Source: UBA668 sp043740085
Lineage (GTDB): Bacteria > Actinomycetota > Acidimicrobiia > Acidimicrobiales > Ilumatobacteraceae
Length of the DNA stretch: 64,000 bases
Reading direction: 5' to 3'
Assembly (NCBI GenBank): GCA_043740085.1
Contig: JAYUCY010000112.1
Location: forward strand, 25,050 to 89,049
Below, piece by piece: positions 34,556-42,537 of this stretch. Under the pieces are notes generated by a model, which was given only the letters and a program-made list of their open reading frames with translations, was not told the DNA's origin and ran no database searches. A program made the translations under genes and the position numbers. Position 1 is the first letter of the stretch. Each line of letters opens with the position of its first letter.

Positions 34556-34856
34556 CCGAACCTGCTTGCGAGCTGTGCGCTGCTGATCGGGTTACCGAGT
34601 GGTTCTATGAGGACGATGAGTGCTGGATCGCGGAGTGCGAGGCGTGCATGTCCCGATGGTCGTATGGAAACGACACGACCCGAATCCCCCTGAGGAGACC
34701 CGGGTCGTATTACACGCTCGATTGAGCGAAGTTGTCGTTGCTCACTACGGGTTCGAGCATTGGCTGGACGACAACATGCGCTCGATACCGACGCATTATC
34801 ACGCCCACGCTCGACCCCGAGGTGGGTTCTCTGGCCACGGCTTACGCCGTGGATGA
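34552..34856 (+). pseudogene. Small Cys/His-rich protein, frameshifted
   Basis: From ATG 34552, overlapping the trpA stop, it reads MTEPACELCAADRVTEWFYE, then DDECWIAECEACM. A one-base deletion near 34652 throws it out of frame, and a stop comes after 57 codons. The other frame continues the likely original: VPMVVWKRHDPNPPEE, YGFEHWLDDNMRSIPTHYHA and HARPR. The joined product of about 100 residues, with CxxC, CxxC and a terminal HYHAHAR, looks like a small metal-binding actinobacterial protein of unknown function; this family link is from memory. Confidence 0.6.
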
Positions 34857-35066
34857 CGTCACTTGACGCCGCCGATGACCTTCCACATGTCAGTTACCGC
34901 CTTTCTCCTGAGTAGGTAGTGTTCAACGATCATGAATGTTTCCGAAGGAAACCTTCAAGCCACATCACGCTGCGTCACATTATCACGAAAGGTAGGGAGT
35001 CTTGCAAGTGTCTTGACGAAGTGTTTTCACGAACTTGAGACGATCGATGCCTACTGAGCGGCTGGG
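34857..35066. other. AT-richer intergenic spacer
   Basis: About 210 bp noticeably richer in A/T than its surroundings, with no gene. It holds a small perfect inverted repeat GTTTCC-GAA-GGAAAC (34938-34952). No terminator with a T-tract is seen after trpA. Confidence 0.5.
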
Positions 35067-35072
35067 TAGGCT
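35067..35072 (+). promoter_or_regulatory. -10 element of peroxiredoxin remnant-fabZ
   Basis: TAGGCT, 6 nt before the ATG at 35079; probably also drives fabZ. Confidence 0.45.
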
Positions 35073-35078
35073 GCACAA

Positions 35079-35309
35079 ATGCTCACCGTCGGCTCGCCGC
35101 TCCCACCAGTTGTCTTGCCGAATCAAGACGGTGAGCTGGTCGATCTTGCCCAAATGAAGGGGAAGCGGGTCCTGATTTCCTTCTATCCCAAAGTGGGCAT
35201 CGTGCGATCGGCGTTCCTGATCGACCCCACGGGTGTGATGGAGCAGGCGTGGTACAAGATCAGTCCATCGGACACGTCCAAGAAGCTGCTGGAAGCGGTC
35301 GGCAAGTGA
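35079..35309 (+). pseudogene. Bcp/PrxQ peroxiredoxin with catalytic segment deleted
   Basis: 76 residues against about 150 for the family. Both ends are good Bcp: VVLPNQDGELVDLAQMKGKR with VLISFYPK, and GIVRSAFLIDPTGVMEQAWY with KISPSDTSKKLLEA. The join at about 35193 skips roughly 75 residues, including the peroxidatic Cys segment that normally follows FYPK. The deletion is in frame, so a short protein is still made, but it cannot be a peroxidase. Its stop overlaps the fabZ GTG (GTGA), so translation of the remnant may still feed fabZ. Confidence 0.8.
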
Positions 35310-35734
35310 GCACGTTTCCATCGCCTGAATCGATCCTGCCGCACCGCCCGCCGTTTCTGTTCGTCAACGAGATCACCTTGTTGGAGCCCGGTCTCAGTGC
35401 GTCCGGCGTATGGCACCTCACCGGCGAAGAGTGGTTCTTCAGCGGTCACTTCCCGGGGCGGCCGACGCTTCCTGGCGTGCTGATGTGTGAGGCAATTGCG
35501 CAGATGGGTGCCATTGCGGTGCTCACCGACGTGCGGTTCGCCGGCAAGCTGGCGTTGTTCGGCGGTCTTGATGCTGCGCGCTTCCGCCGCCAGGTCGGCC
35601 CGGGTGACACGCTGGAACTAGAGGTGGAGCTGGGCCGCATGTCGGCGCGCGCAGGGAAGGGCGTCGGCCGCGCCTTGCTGGCGGGCAAAGTCGCTTGCGA
35701 ATGCGAGCTGATGTTCGTGCTCGTCGACGCCTGA
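35306..35734 (+). CDS. fabZ: 3-hydroxyacyl-ACP dehydratase FabZ
   Basis: 142-residue hotdog-fold enzyme of type II fatty acid synthesis. LPHRPPFLFVNEI and GHFPGRPTLPGVLMCEAIAQ carry the catalytic His and Glu, and GGLDAARFRRQVGPGD is the usual next strand pair. GTG 35306 overlaps the stop of the peroxiredoxin remnant. It converges on fabF and the fab operon with two hairpins between. Confidence 0.9.
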   Translation: MSTFPSPESILPHRPPFLFVNEITLLEPGLSASGVWHLTGEEWFFSGHFPGRPTLPGVLMCEAIAQMGAIAVLTDVRFAGKLALFGGLDAARFRRQVGPGDTLELEVELGRMSARAGKGVGRALLAGKVACECELMFVLVDA

Positions 35735-35793
35735 CGCGGTCCCTCGCGCCGGAAGGGCTGTCCGTTTCGGATGGGTCCTAGGTTCTGCGTGCG

Positions 35794-35818
35794 CTCAGTT
35801 CCGGTTTCCGGAACTGAG
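35794..35818. terminator. Hairpin between fabZ and fabF
   Basis: Perfect 11-bp stem CTCAGTTCCGG / CCGGAACTGAG with a TTT loop, placed between convergent genes. No T-tract follows, so termination is inferred. Confidence 0.55.
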
Positions 35819-35850
35819 GACACCCGGTTCCGCCCTTGACACAGAACGCA

Positions 35851-35872
35851 CCCATTTGCGCCCGCAAATGGG
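35851..35872. terminator. Second hairpin between fabZ and fabF
   Basis: Perfect 10-bp stem CCCATTTGCG / CGCAAATGGG around 2 nt. Likely part of the same bidirectional terminator region. Confidence 0.5.
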
Positions 35873-35922
35873 GGTGATGCGTCCCGGGAGTGGAGACGGT
35901 TGAGCGCTCCGGGTCCGGCTGG

Positions 35923-37137
35923 TTACGGGGCAGGGGCGAGGATGATGGTGCCGTTGTGGCCACCGAAACCGAGGCTGTTCGACATCGTCGGGCCGGGGGT
36001 CCAGGGGCGAGCGGCGCCGAGTACGAGGTCGATCTCGAAGCCTTCGTCGAGCACCGTGGTGCCAGCGGTGGGCGGAATGAGGCGGTGCTCCATCGACAGC
36101 AACACGGCCGCAGCCTCGAGTGCACCAGCAGCGCCGAGTGCGTGACCGGTGACGCCCTTGGTGGACGTGACAGGCACCGCGCCAGGGCCGAAGACAGCAG
36201 TGATGGCCGCGGCCTCGGCCGCGTCGTTGAGCGGTGTTGAGGTGCCGTGAGCGTTGATCTGGCGAATGTCGGCGGTGGTGAGGCCAGCGTCACGCAGCGC
36301 CAGATTCATGCACTTGATGGCGCCTGTGCCGCCGGGTGCCGGTGCAGTGATGTGGTGCGCATCGGCGTTGCTGGCGGCGCCGAGAACTTCGCCGACGATG
36401 GTGGCCCCGCGGGCGACGGCTGCTTCCCATTCTTCGAGTAGGAGCACAGCGGCGCCCTCGCCAAGGACGAAACCGTCACGGTCGGGCGAGAACGGACGAC
36501 TGTTACCGCTGCTACTGAGGGCCGTCATGTTGCCGAACGACGCAACGGCAATGGGGCAGGCGGCGCTCTCGCTGCCACCGGTGACGCAGGCGTCGATCAT
36601 GCCCCACGCAATGAGACGCGCGGCGTAGCCGATGGCGTGCGTCGACGCGGCGCAGGCGGTGGTGATGGTCTCGTTGGGGCCCTGCAGGCCATACCGCATG
36701 GAGATGGCCGCGCCAGGAGCGTTGGGCATCATCATCGGCACTAGGAACGGCGAGACGCGACGCTCGCCTTTCTCGATGAGGACTTCGATCTGCTCCTCGG
36801 TGGAACGCAGCCCGCCAACACCAGTGGCGAAGATGGTGCCGAAGCGGCTGGAGTCGATGTCGGGACGACCCGCTTGAGCGAAACACTCGGCCGCGGCGGC
36901 CAAGGCGAATTGCTCCACCTTGTCGGCGCGGCGAGCTTCCTTCGCGTTGGCGAAGTACGGAGTTGGGTCCCAGTCGGCGATCTCCACCGTGCGACCGGTG
37001 GTGATACCGGGGCCATTGAGGCCGGCCCAAAAGGCCTGCTTGCCAAGGCCGCAGGGCGCGACCACACCGAATCCGGTGATGGCAACGCGCCGACCACGGT
37101 CGCCCATGATCGGTGAGAGCGCGACCGGGGCGGGCAT
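35923..37137 (-). CDS. fabF: Beta-ketoacyl-ACP synthase II
   Basis: 404-residue condensing enzyme. The active-site Cys is in ETITTACAASTHAIG; the two His are in INAHGTSTPLNDA and KGVTGHALGAAGALE; SLGFGGHNGTIIL closes the fold. It extends acyl-ACP with malonyl-ACP. The ATG overlaps the acpP stop by one base. Last gene of fabD-fabH-fabG-acpP-fabF. Confidence 0.93.
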   Translation of the reverse strand: MPAPVALSPIMGDRGRRVAITGFGVVAPCGLGKQAFWAGLNGPGITTGRTVEIADWDPTPYFANAKEARRADKVEQFALAAAAECFAQAGRPDIDSSRFGTIFATGVGGLRSTEEQIEVLIEKGERRVSPFLVPMMMPNAPGAAISMRYGLQGPNETITTACAASTHAIGYAARLIAWGMIDACVTGGSESAACPIAVASFGNMTALSSSGNSRPFSPDRDGFVLGEGAAVLLLEEWEAAVARGATIVGEVLGAASNADAHHITAPAPGGTGAIKCMNLALRDAGLTTADIRQINAHGTSTPLNDAAEAAAITAVFGPGAVPVTSTKGVTGHALGAAGALEAAAVLLSMEHRLIPPTAGTTVLDEGFEIDLVLGAARPWTPGPTMSNSLGFGGHNGTIILAPAP

Positions 37138-37373
37138 TAGAGCTTGCCGACGACGAGGTCGTAGGCCTGGCCCACGGTCTCGACACCCTCGAGGTCTTCC
37201 TCGGGTACTTCCACGCCGAATTCTTCTTCGAGGCCCATGATCAGTTCGACCAGGTCGAGGCTGTCGGCATCGAGGTCGTCGCCGAACTTGGCCTCACGCA
37301 CCACCTGGTCCTCTGACACCGAGAGCACCTCGACGGCGACCTTCTGGAAACGGGCGAACAGTTCGTCACTCAT
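37137..37373 (-). CDS. acpP: Acyl carrier protein
   Basis: 78 residues, very acidic. The phosphopantetheine Ser is in DLDADSLDLVELIMGLE. Start ATG 37373 has AAGGAG 6 nt ahead. It carries the growing acyl chain for the surrounding fab enzymes. Confidence 0.95.
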   Translation of the reverse strand: MSDELFARFQKVAVEVLSVSEDQVVREAKFGDDLDADSLDLVELIMGLEEEFGVEVPEEDLEGVETVGQAYDLVVGKL

Positions 37374-37446
37374 GGACTTCTCCTTGTTGCTTGCTGCAAC
37401 GGCATTGGGTTGTTGCAGATGATAATCGGGTGATGTGTGCGGTGGG

Positions 37447-38151
37447 TCAGTGACCCATGCCCAGGCCGCCATCGACTGGGATGACGGCACCGGTGATGTA
37501 GGCGGCATCGTCGGACGCGAGGAACGCCACCACGCCGGCGATCTCTTCTGGTGTGGCGACTCGGCCCAACGGCACTGCCGCCGTCAGTTCGCCCAGGCGC
37601 TTCTCGCTCAACGCGGCCGTCATGTCGGTGGCCACAGGGCCGGGAGCGACGACGTTACAGGTAATGCTGCGCGAGCCGAGCTCGCGCGCGACTGAGCGTG
37701 CAAAGCCGACGAGGCCAGCCTTCGACGCTGCGTAGTTGGTTTGGCCGGCCGAGCCGAGCAGGGCAACCACCGACGAGACGAGGATGATGCGGCCGCGACG
37801 GGCTTTCAGCATGCCCTGTGCCGCCCGCTTGGTCACCCGGTAGGCGGCGGTCAGATTGGCGTCGATGACGGAGGTGAAGTCGGTCTCGCTCATGCGCAGT
37901 AGCAGCCCGTCGTGGGTGATGCCTGCGTTGGAGACCAGGATCTCGACGGGGCCGAACTCGGCCTCGACGACGGCGAAGGCCGCATTAACGGAGGCCACCG
38001 ACGTCACGTCGCAGTGCACGCCGAACAGACCCTCGGGCGGGGGTGAAGAGTTGTAGGTGACGGCGACGCGATCGCCAAGCGACGCGAACCGTTGCGCGCA
38101 CGCCAGGCCGATGCCGCGCGAGCCGCCGGTGACCAACACGACGCGGCTCAC
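37447..38151 (-). CDS. fabG: 3-oxoacyl-ACP reductase
   Basis: 234-residue SDR. TGGSRGIGLACAQRF binds NADPH, then NAGITHDGLLLRM, catalytic Ser in ILVSSVVALLGSAGQ and YAASKAGLVGFARSVA; CNVVAPGPVATDM follows. The gene starts with GTG at 38151, inside a 14-bp tandem repeat that also holds the fabH stop. The 73-bp fabG-acpP gap contains the acpP ribosome-binding site. Confidence 0.93.
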   Translation of the reverse strand: MSRVVLVTGGSRGIGLACAQRFASLGDRVAVTYNSSPPPEGLFGVHCDVTSVASVNAAFAVVEAEFGPVEILVSNAGITHDGLLLRMSETDFTSVIDANLTAAYRVTKRAAQGMLKARRGRIILVSSVVALLGSAGQTNYAASKAGLVGFARSVARELGSRSITCNVVAPGPVATDMTAALSEKRLGELTAAVPLGRVATPEEIAGVVAFLASDDAAYITGAVIPVDGGLGMGH

Positions 38152-38196
38152 GTCAACACCTTCACGTCAACACCTTCACGTCAACACCTTCACGTC
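38150..38196 (-). repeat. 14-bp tandem repeat at the fabH-fabG junction
   Basis: Three perfect copies of ACGTCAACACCTTC (plus strand) and five more bases. Read on the coding strand each unit carries GTGTTGACGTGA, so each holds both a fabH-type stop (TGA) and an overlapping GTG. fabH ends in the first unit met and fabG starts after the last. Confidence 0.88.
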
Positions 38197-39159
38197 GGGT
38201 GCGTCGGCTTCAGCGCCACCCCAGCGAAGCACTGCACTGGCCGAGGTCATGCCGGCGCCGAAGCCGACGAGCAGCACGAGGTTGCCCTTCTTGACGCGGC
38301 CGGTGTCGAGTGCGTCGGCGAGGGCCAGTGGAATGGATGCCGCCGATGTGTTGCCAGTGCGATGCAGGACAACAGCCGTCTTGTCGATGGACATGCCGAG
38401 GCGGTCGAGCGAGGCCTGGATGATGCGGATGTTGGCTTGGTGCGGCACCACCAGTGCGATGTCGTCGGCCGTGACGCCAGCGTGCCGCATGCTCTTCGTC
38501 GCCGAATCGACCATGATGCGAACGGCCTTGCGAAAGACTTCCTTGCCGTCCATCTGCAGGAAGCCGCCGACCTCGGCGTAGAGGAACTTCTCCGCTGTGC
38601 CGTCGGCGTCGAGGTCCCAGCCGAGCAGTTGGCCCTGGCCTTCGACGGCCTCCAACACCACGGCGGCGCTGCCGTCGGCGAAGAGAATCGCGGTGTTGCG
38701 GTCCGACCAGTCGGTAATGCGGGCCAGCGTGTCGGTACCGATCACCAACACCTTCTTGGCGCCCATGGCGATCATGCCGTGTGCTTGCACCAACCCGTAG
38801 ACGAAGCCGCTGCACGCTGCGTTCAGGTCGTACGCGCCGCACTGCAAGCCGAGTTTGGTTTGCACCGCCGGGGCACTGGCGGGCACCGTGCGGTCGGGTG
38901 TGGTGGTGGCAAGAATCAGAGCGTCGATGGAGAGTGGGTCGACGCCGGACATCTCCAACGCGGCGCGGCCGCTCTCCACGGACAGGCCGACGGTGCTGCC
39001 GCCGACGCGCCGTTCGTGGATGCCGGTGCGCTCGACAATCCAGTCGTGCGAGGTGTCGATGGTCTTTTCCAGGTCGTGATTGGTGACCACCTGTGACGGC
39101 AACGCCGTGCCCCAGCCAGTGATGATCGCGCCACGAACATTGGGGGGTAATGCGGGCAT
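38176..39159 (-). CDS. fabH: Beta-ketoacyl-ACP synthase III
   Basis: 327 residues. It primes fatty acid synthesis by joining acyl-CoA to malonyl-ACP. DLNAACSGFVYGLVQAHGMI holds the catalytic Cys, VVPHQANIRII the His and HRTGNTSAASIPLAL the Asn. ATG 39159 is 2 bp after the fabD stop; a long open frame upstream of it lies inside fabD and is ignored. The C-terminus VKVLT ends within the 14-bp repeat. Confidence 0.92.
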   Translation of the reverse strand: MPALPPNVRGAIITGWGTALPSQVVTNHDLEKTIDTSHDWIVERTGIHERRVGGSTVGLSVESGRAALEMSGVDPLSIDALILATTTPDRTVPASAPAVQTKLGLQCGAYDLNAACSGFVYGLVQAHGMIAMGAKKVLVIGTDTLARITDWSDRNTAILFADGSAAVVLEAVEGQGQLLGWDLDADGTAEKFLYAEVGGFLQMDGKEVFRKAVRIMVDSATKSMRHAGVTADDIALVVPHQANIRIIQASLDRLGMSIDKTAVVLHRTGNTSAASIPLALADALDTGRVKKGNLVLLVGFGAGMTSASAVLRWGGAEADAPDVKVLT

Positions 39160-39161
39160 GT

Positions 39162-40337
39162 CTAGACCGTCCTCAACCATGCGATGGGCTGGCGCAGGGT
39201 GACGCGTTCGCCTTCGACTGCTATGTAGCTCTGCAAGATGCCGGCGAACGGCGACCGTACCTCGGTGTGGCCAATGTGCCCCACGACGGTGCCGACGGCG
39301 ATGGTGGCGCCATCGGCGATTCCACCCAGTGGCACGAAGACGCCAGCGGCCGGGCTCACGACCAGACGCTCGACCGCGAACAGGTGCTCGCCTTCGTGCT
39401 GGGTGGTGGCGCGAGGTGCGCCGGCGTTGACCCAGTCGAGCAGCTTGTCCAGCTCGTCGGGGGTGGCGACCGAGATGGTGCGGGCGCCGTCGACGGTGCG
39501 CTTGGCCATGCCGGTGAGCACGCCACCCGGCCCAAGCTCGACGAAGTCGCGTACACCCAGCTCGGACATCATGAGGAGGCAATGCTTCCAGCGGACCGGG
39601 CTACTGAGCTGTGCGGAGAGCAGGCTGCTCCACTCGCCGCCGGCGTCGTGTGCCAGCGAGTCGACGTTGGAGATGACGGGCACCTCGGTGTCGCGCGGAT
39701 TTGCATCGGCGATGGCTTTACGCAGGCGGTCGCGTGCGGGTGCCATGAAGGGCGTGTGAAAAGCGCCGGAGACTTGCAGTGGCATGACTTTTTTGGCGCC
39801 GAGTTCTTTGGCGACGAGACTGGCCGCGGCCACCCCTTCAGGGGAGCCGGCGATGACGACTTGACCGGGTGCATTGAAGTTGGCGACCCAGACATCGCTG
39901 TCGGCGCGGCGGCAGGCGACTTCCACCTGGTCGTCGTCGAGGCCGAGCACCGCAGCCATGGTGCCGACGTTGTCGTTGCCGGCCTGGTGCATTGCGTCGG
40001 CGCGTTCGCACACCAGTCGCACGCCTTCGTCGAAGCCGAGTGCACCGGTGGCGGTCAGTGCGGTGTACTCGCCGAGACTGTGACCGGCGCAGAAGCTGGG
40101 CTCGATGCCCAACCGCTCGACCGCGTCGAGCACCATCAAGCTGGAGACGAAGGTCGTCAGCTGGGCGTTGCGGGTGTCGCGAAGTTCGTCGGCGTCGGCG
40201 TCGAGCAGGAGACGAGCGACATCGCGCTCGGCAACCTCTGAGGCCTCGGACACAAGTTCCCAGCTGTCGTGGTCGGCCCAGGGGCGACCCATGCCCGGCC
40301 GCTGAGAGCCCTGGCCGGGAAAGGTGAACGCAAGCAT
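39162..40337 (-). CDS. fabD: Malonyl-CoA-ACP transacylase with C-terminal biotinyl/lipoyl-like domain
   Basis: 391 residues, about 80 more than normal FabD. Residues 1 to about 300 are FabD: FTFPGQGSQRPGMG, catalytic Ser87 in AGHSLGEYTAL, and the His in VSGAFHTPFMAPA. From about residue 318 a barrel-sandwich domain follows: RLVVSPAAGVFVPL, then IAVGTVVGHI and GHTEVRSPFAGILQSYI, ending RQPIAWLRTV. It resembles a biotin/lipoyl carrier, but the hairpin that should hold the modified Lys (AMKM) is absent. It heads the fab operon. The extension may bind a partner rather than a cofactor. Confidence 0.88.
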   Translation of the reverse strand: MLAFTFPGQGSQRPGMGRPWADHDSWELVSEASEVAERDVARLLLDADADELRDTRNAQLTTFVSSLMVLDAVERLGIEPSFCAGHSLGEYTALTATGALGFDEGVRLVCERADAMHQAGNDNVGTMAAVLGLDDDQVEVACRRADSDVWVANFNAPGQVVIAGSPEGVAAASLVAKELGAKKVMPLQVSGAFHTPFMAPARDRLRKAIADANPRDTEVPVISNVDSLAHDAGGEWSSLLSAQLSSPVRWKHCLLMMSELGVRDFVELGPGGVLTGMAKRTVDGARTISVATPDELDKLLDWVNAGAPRATTQHEGEHLFAVERLVVSPAAGVFVPLGGIADGATIAVGTVVGHIGHTEVRSPFAGILQSYIAVEGERVTLRQPIAWLRTV

Positions 40338-40346
40338 GATGTGCTG

Positions 40347-40352
40347 AGCGTA
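40347..40352 (-). promoter_or_regulatory. -10 element of fab operon
   Basis: TACGCT, 9 nt before the fabD ATG. Confidence 0.4.
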
Positions 40353-40472
40353 GACGGTTACCGGTGGGTACTTTCAGCTACCGGCGGGTAACGAGCAAGC
40401 GTCCGGGCCGCAACGGAAGGAAAGCGCGTGATGGCTCGGGTCGGTGGCCCGATAGCCTCTCCCGGGTCACTC

Positions 40473-40555
40473 GCCCGAGTGGCGGAATGGCAGACGCGAC
40501 GGACTCAAAATCCGTTGTCCGAAAGGGCGTGTGGGTTCGAGTCCCACCTCGGGCA
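40473..40555 (+). tRNA. tRNA-Leu (CAA)
   Basis: 83 nt. Acceptor GCCCGAG pairs with CTCGGGC, discriminator A. The anticodon stem ACGGA/TCCGT encloses CTCAAAA, giving anticodon CAA for TTG codons. The long variable arm (GTCCGAAAGGGC) is as expected of class II tRNA-Leu; T loop GGTTCGAGTCC. No CCA is encoded. Confidence 0.95.
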
Positions 40556-40723
40556 CTACTCCTCGGACCTCAGTCCGACTTCGGAACAGAAACACACGAC
40601 CTGAGCACGCTCGGTGTCTACTGGCTCGTTGGTGCGCCAGGCCTGTGTCGCCGAGCTCCATTTCCTTCGATGCAAGCGTCCACCATCCAGGGTCGCGAGG
40701 AAGGCAGAACTCGATTTGCTGAC

Positions 40724-42505
40724 CTATGACGACAAAGGCCTGGCCGTTGGCCGTGACGAAGTGTCGGTGGCTGGTCGCATCGCGGCCACCGCTTCGATGA
40801 TCTCGCAGCCGGGACTTTGCCGGAGAATCATGGCGGTATCGGTGGGCATACGGCGGCACCAATTTGGGTGTTCGTCGCCCAGCGTGCCCGGATGATTCGG
40901 GCGCTCCGTGCAGCCGGCCAGGTCGTCGAGCGCGATCAGGCAGAGCCGCGCTGGGCTGGCGGCAACCTGGCGGTGCAGCTCGACGGAAGCGGCCACTCCA
41001 CTGTTCGCTACTACGGCTTGCTGCAGCGCGGCCGCCATGTCGGCGCTACCGTCGGTGTGGTTCCACACGCCCAACACGGTGGGCAGGTCGTGGGTGGTCA
41101 CGGTCGCCAAGTTGCCCTCGGGCCACTCGGCCGGGTTGGTGTCGAACCACCACACCTTCGTACCCATGATGCGGCTCGCGCGCAGCGCCTCGTGCACCTC
41201 CGGCTCGACGGTGCCGAGGTCCTCGCCGATGACGAACGCTCCCGCCCGTGTCGCCTCCAGGCGAATGATCGCCAGCAGATCAGGAGCGGGCAGTCGCACA
41301 TAGGTGCCATCAGCTGGTACGCCCCCTTCAGGAATCCAGAACTGTCGGAACAGACCCATCACGTGGTCGATTCGCAGCCCGGCCATCGACTGACAGGCGG
41401 CGCGCACCATGGCGATAAACGGTTGGTAGTGCGCTGCGCGTAGACGGGCGGGGATGAAAGGGGGCAACCCCCACCCTTGCCCGGCAACGTTGAACGGGTC
41501 TGACGGCGCCCCGATGCGTACACCCAGCGCCATCAGTTCCTGGTGCAGCCATGTGTCGGCCCCATCGGGTGAGCATCCAACGGCGAGGTCGCCGATGAGA
41601 CCGACTTCAGCACTCGCGGCCGTGCGCTCCAGCGTGCCCGCGGCGAGCCATTGCAACCACGCGTGGAAGTCTCGGGTTGCGACGAACTGCGGGTCATGCA
41701 GTGGCAGGTCGCGCACAGCCTCTGAAGACGGATGGCGGAAGTCCGCCGGCCACTCGCGCCAACGCGGCCCCAACCGCTCGGCGAGTGCGTTCCACGAGCA
41801 GTACTGCCACAGCTCGTCTCCCTGTGCGTGGGCCCATGCGCGCCACTCCGGCCCATCCGCCGCGTCGCTGAACCGCTCCATCAACGCGCGTCGTCGCGCA
41901 GGCCAGGCGCGACTGCGGTCAATCAGTCCGTCAGCGTTGCTTGCCACTGGCGACGGGCCATCGAGGGGAATGAGCAGCGGGTTCAGCCAGCGGCGAGAGC
42001 TGGGGTAGTAGGGGCTGGCCTCCTGCGGGAGTGTCGGCGCCGGCGCGTGCAGCGGGCTGAGTAGCAGCGAGGAACCGCCTCGAAGGGCCACCTCCTGCCC
42101 CAACAGCTCCACGTCTCGCAGGTCGCCAATGCCCCAGCCATCGGCGCGCCGCAGCGAATAGACCTGTACGGCCACGCCCCACCCGGCGGGTGCGTCGAGG
42201 CACGAGGCCGGCGCGCTGACCAGCGTGGTGACCGGGCCACCATCAAGTGGGGCGAGCACGTGATACCCGGCCGGCAGCGAGGCGGGCACGGATTCGACCT
42301 CGCCCCAGTCGCTCCCGTCCTCCAGCGCGAGGTGGCAGCGATCGTGTAGCGCGTGTGTACTGCCCTCATCGATGAACCACATCGGCAGTGCGGTGGGTGC
42401 CGCGCCCATCTCATTCCGCAGGTACTCGCGAGTGGCGGCGGGTGTGTCGTGCCATGTGCCGTTGACCTCGAAATACCCGTCGGCAATGCCCCATTCGTCG
42501 TACAC
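40724..42505 (-). CDS. malQ: 4-alpha-glucanotransferase (GH77)
   Basis: 593 residues. It transfers alpha-1,4-glucan segments in glycogen/maltodextrin metabolism. GH77 residues: nucleophile Asp in MAGLRIDHVMGLFRQFW, acid/base Glu in VIGEDLGTVEPEVHEAL, and the third Asp in VTTHDLPTVLGVW. QVYSLRRADGWGIGDL is the usual N-terminal landmark. GTG 42505 (MYDEWGIADGYF) is preferred; the frame stays open far upstream but across a divergent gene. The 168 bp between tRNA-Leu and its stop hold nothing recognised. Confidence 0.9.
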   Translation of the reverse strand: MYDEWGIADGYFEVNGTWHDTPAATREYLRNEMGAAPTALPMWFIDEGSTHALHDRCHLALEDGSDWGEVESVPASLPAGYHVLAPLDGGPVTTLVSAPASCLDAPAGWGVAVQVYSLRRADGWGIGDLRDVELLGQEVALRGGSSLLLSPLHAPAPTLPQEASPYYPSSRRWLNPLLIPLDGPSPVASNADGLIDRSRAWPARRRALMERFSDAADGPEWRAWAHAQGDELWQYCSWNALAERLGPRWREWPADFRHPSSEAVRDLPLHDPQFVATRDFHAWLQWLAAGTLERTAASAEVGLIGDLAVGCSPDGADTWLHQELMALGVRIGAPSDPFNVAGQGWGLPPFIPARLRAAHYQPFIAMVRAACQSMAGLRIDHVMGLFRQFWIPEGGVPADGTYVRLPAPDLLAIIRLEATRAGAFVIGEDLGTVEPEVHEALRASRIMGTKVWWFDTNPAEWPEGNLATVTTHDLPTVLGVWNHTDGSADMAAALQQAVVANSGVAASVELHRQVAASPARLCLIALDDLAGCTERPNHPGTLGDEHPNWCRRMPTDTAMILRQSPGCEIIEAVAAMRPATDTSSRPTARPLSS

Positions 42506-42525
42506 GTTGCCATTGTGCCGCTTCG

Positions 42526-42531
42526 TACACT
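42526..42531 (+). promoter_or_regulatory. -10 element of the small coiled-coil gene
   Basis: TACACT, 6 nt before the ATG at 42538, in a 32-bp divergent spacer with malQ. Confidence 0.45.
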
Positions 42532-42537
42532 CTGCGC

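Noticed and set aside
34938..34952. GTTTCC-GAA-GGAAAC as a trpA terminator
   Set aside because: Stem is only 6 bp and no T-tract follows; listed only as a feature of the spacer.
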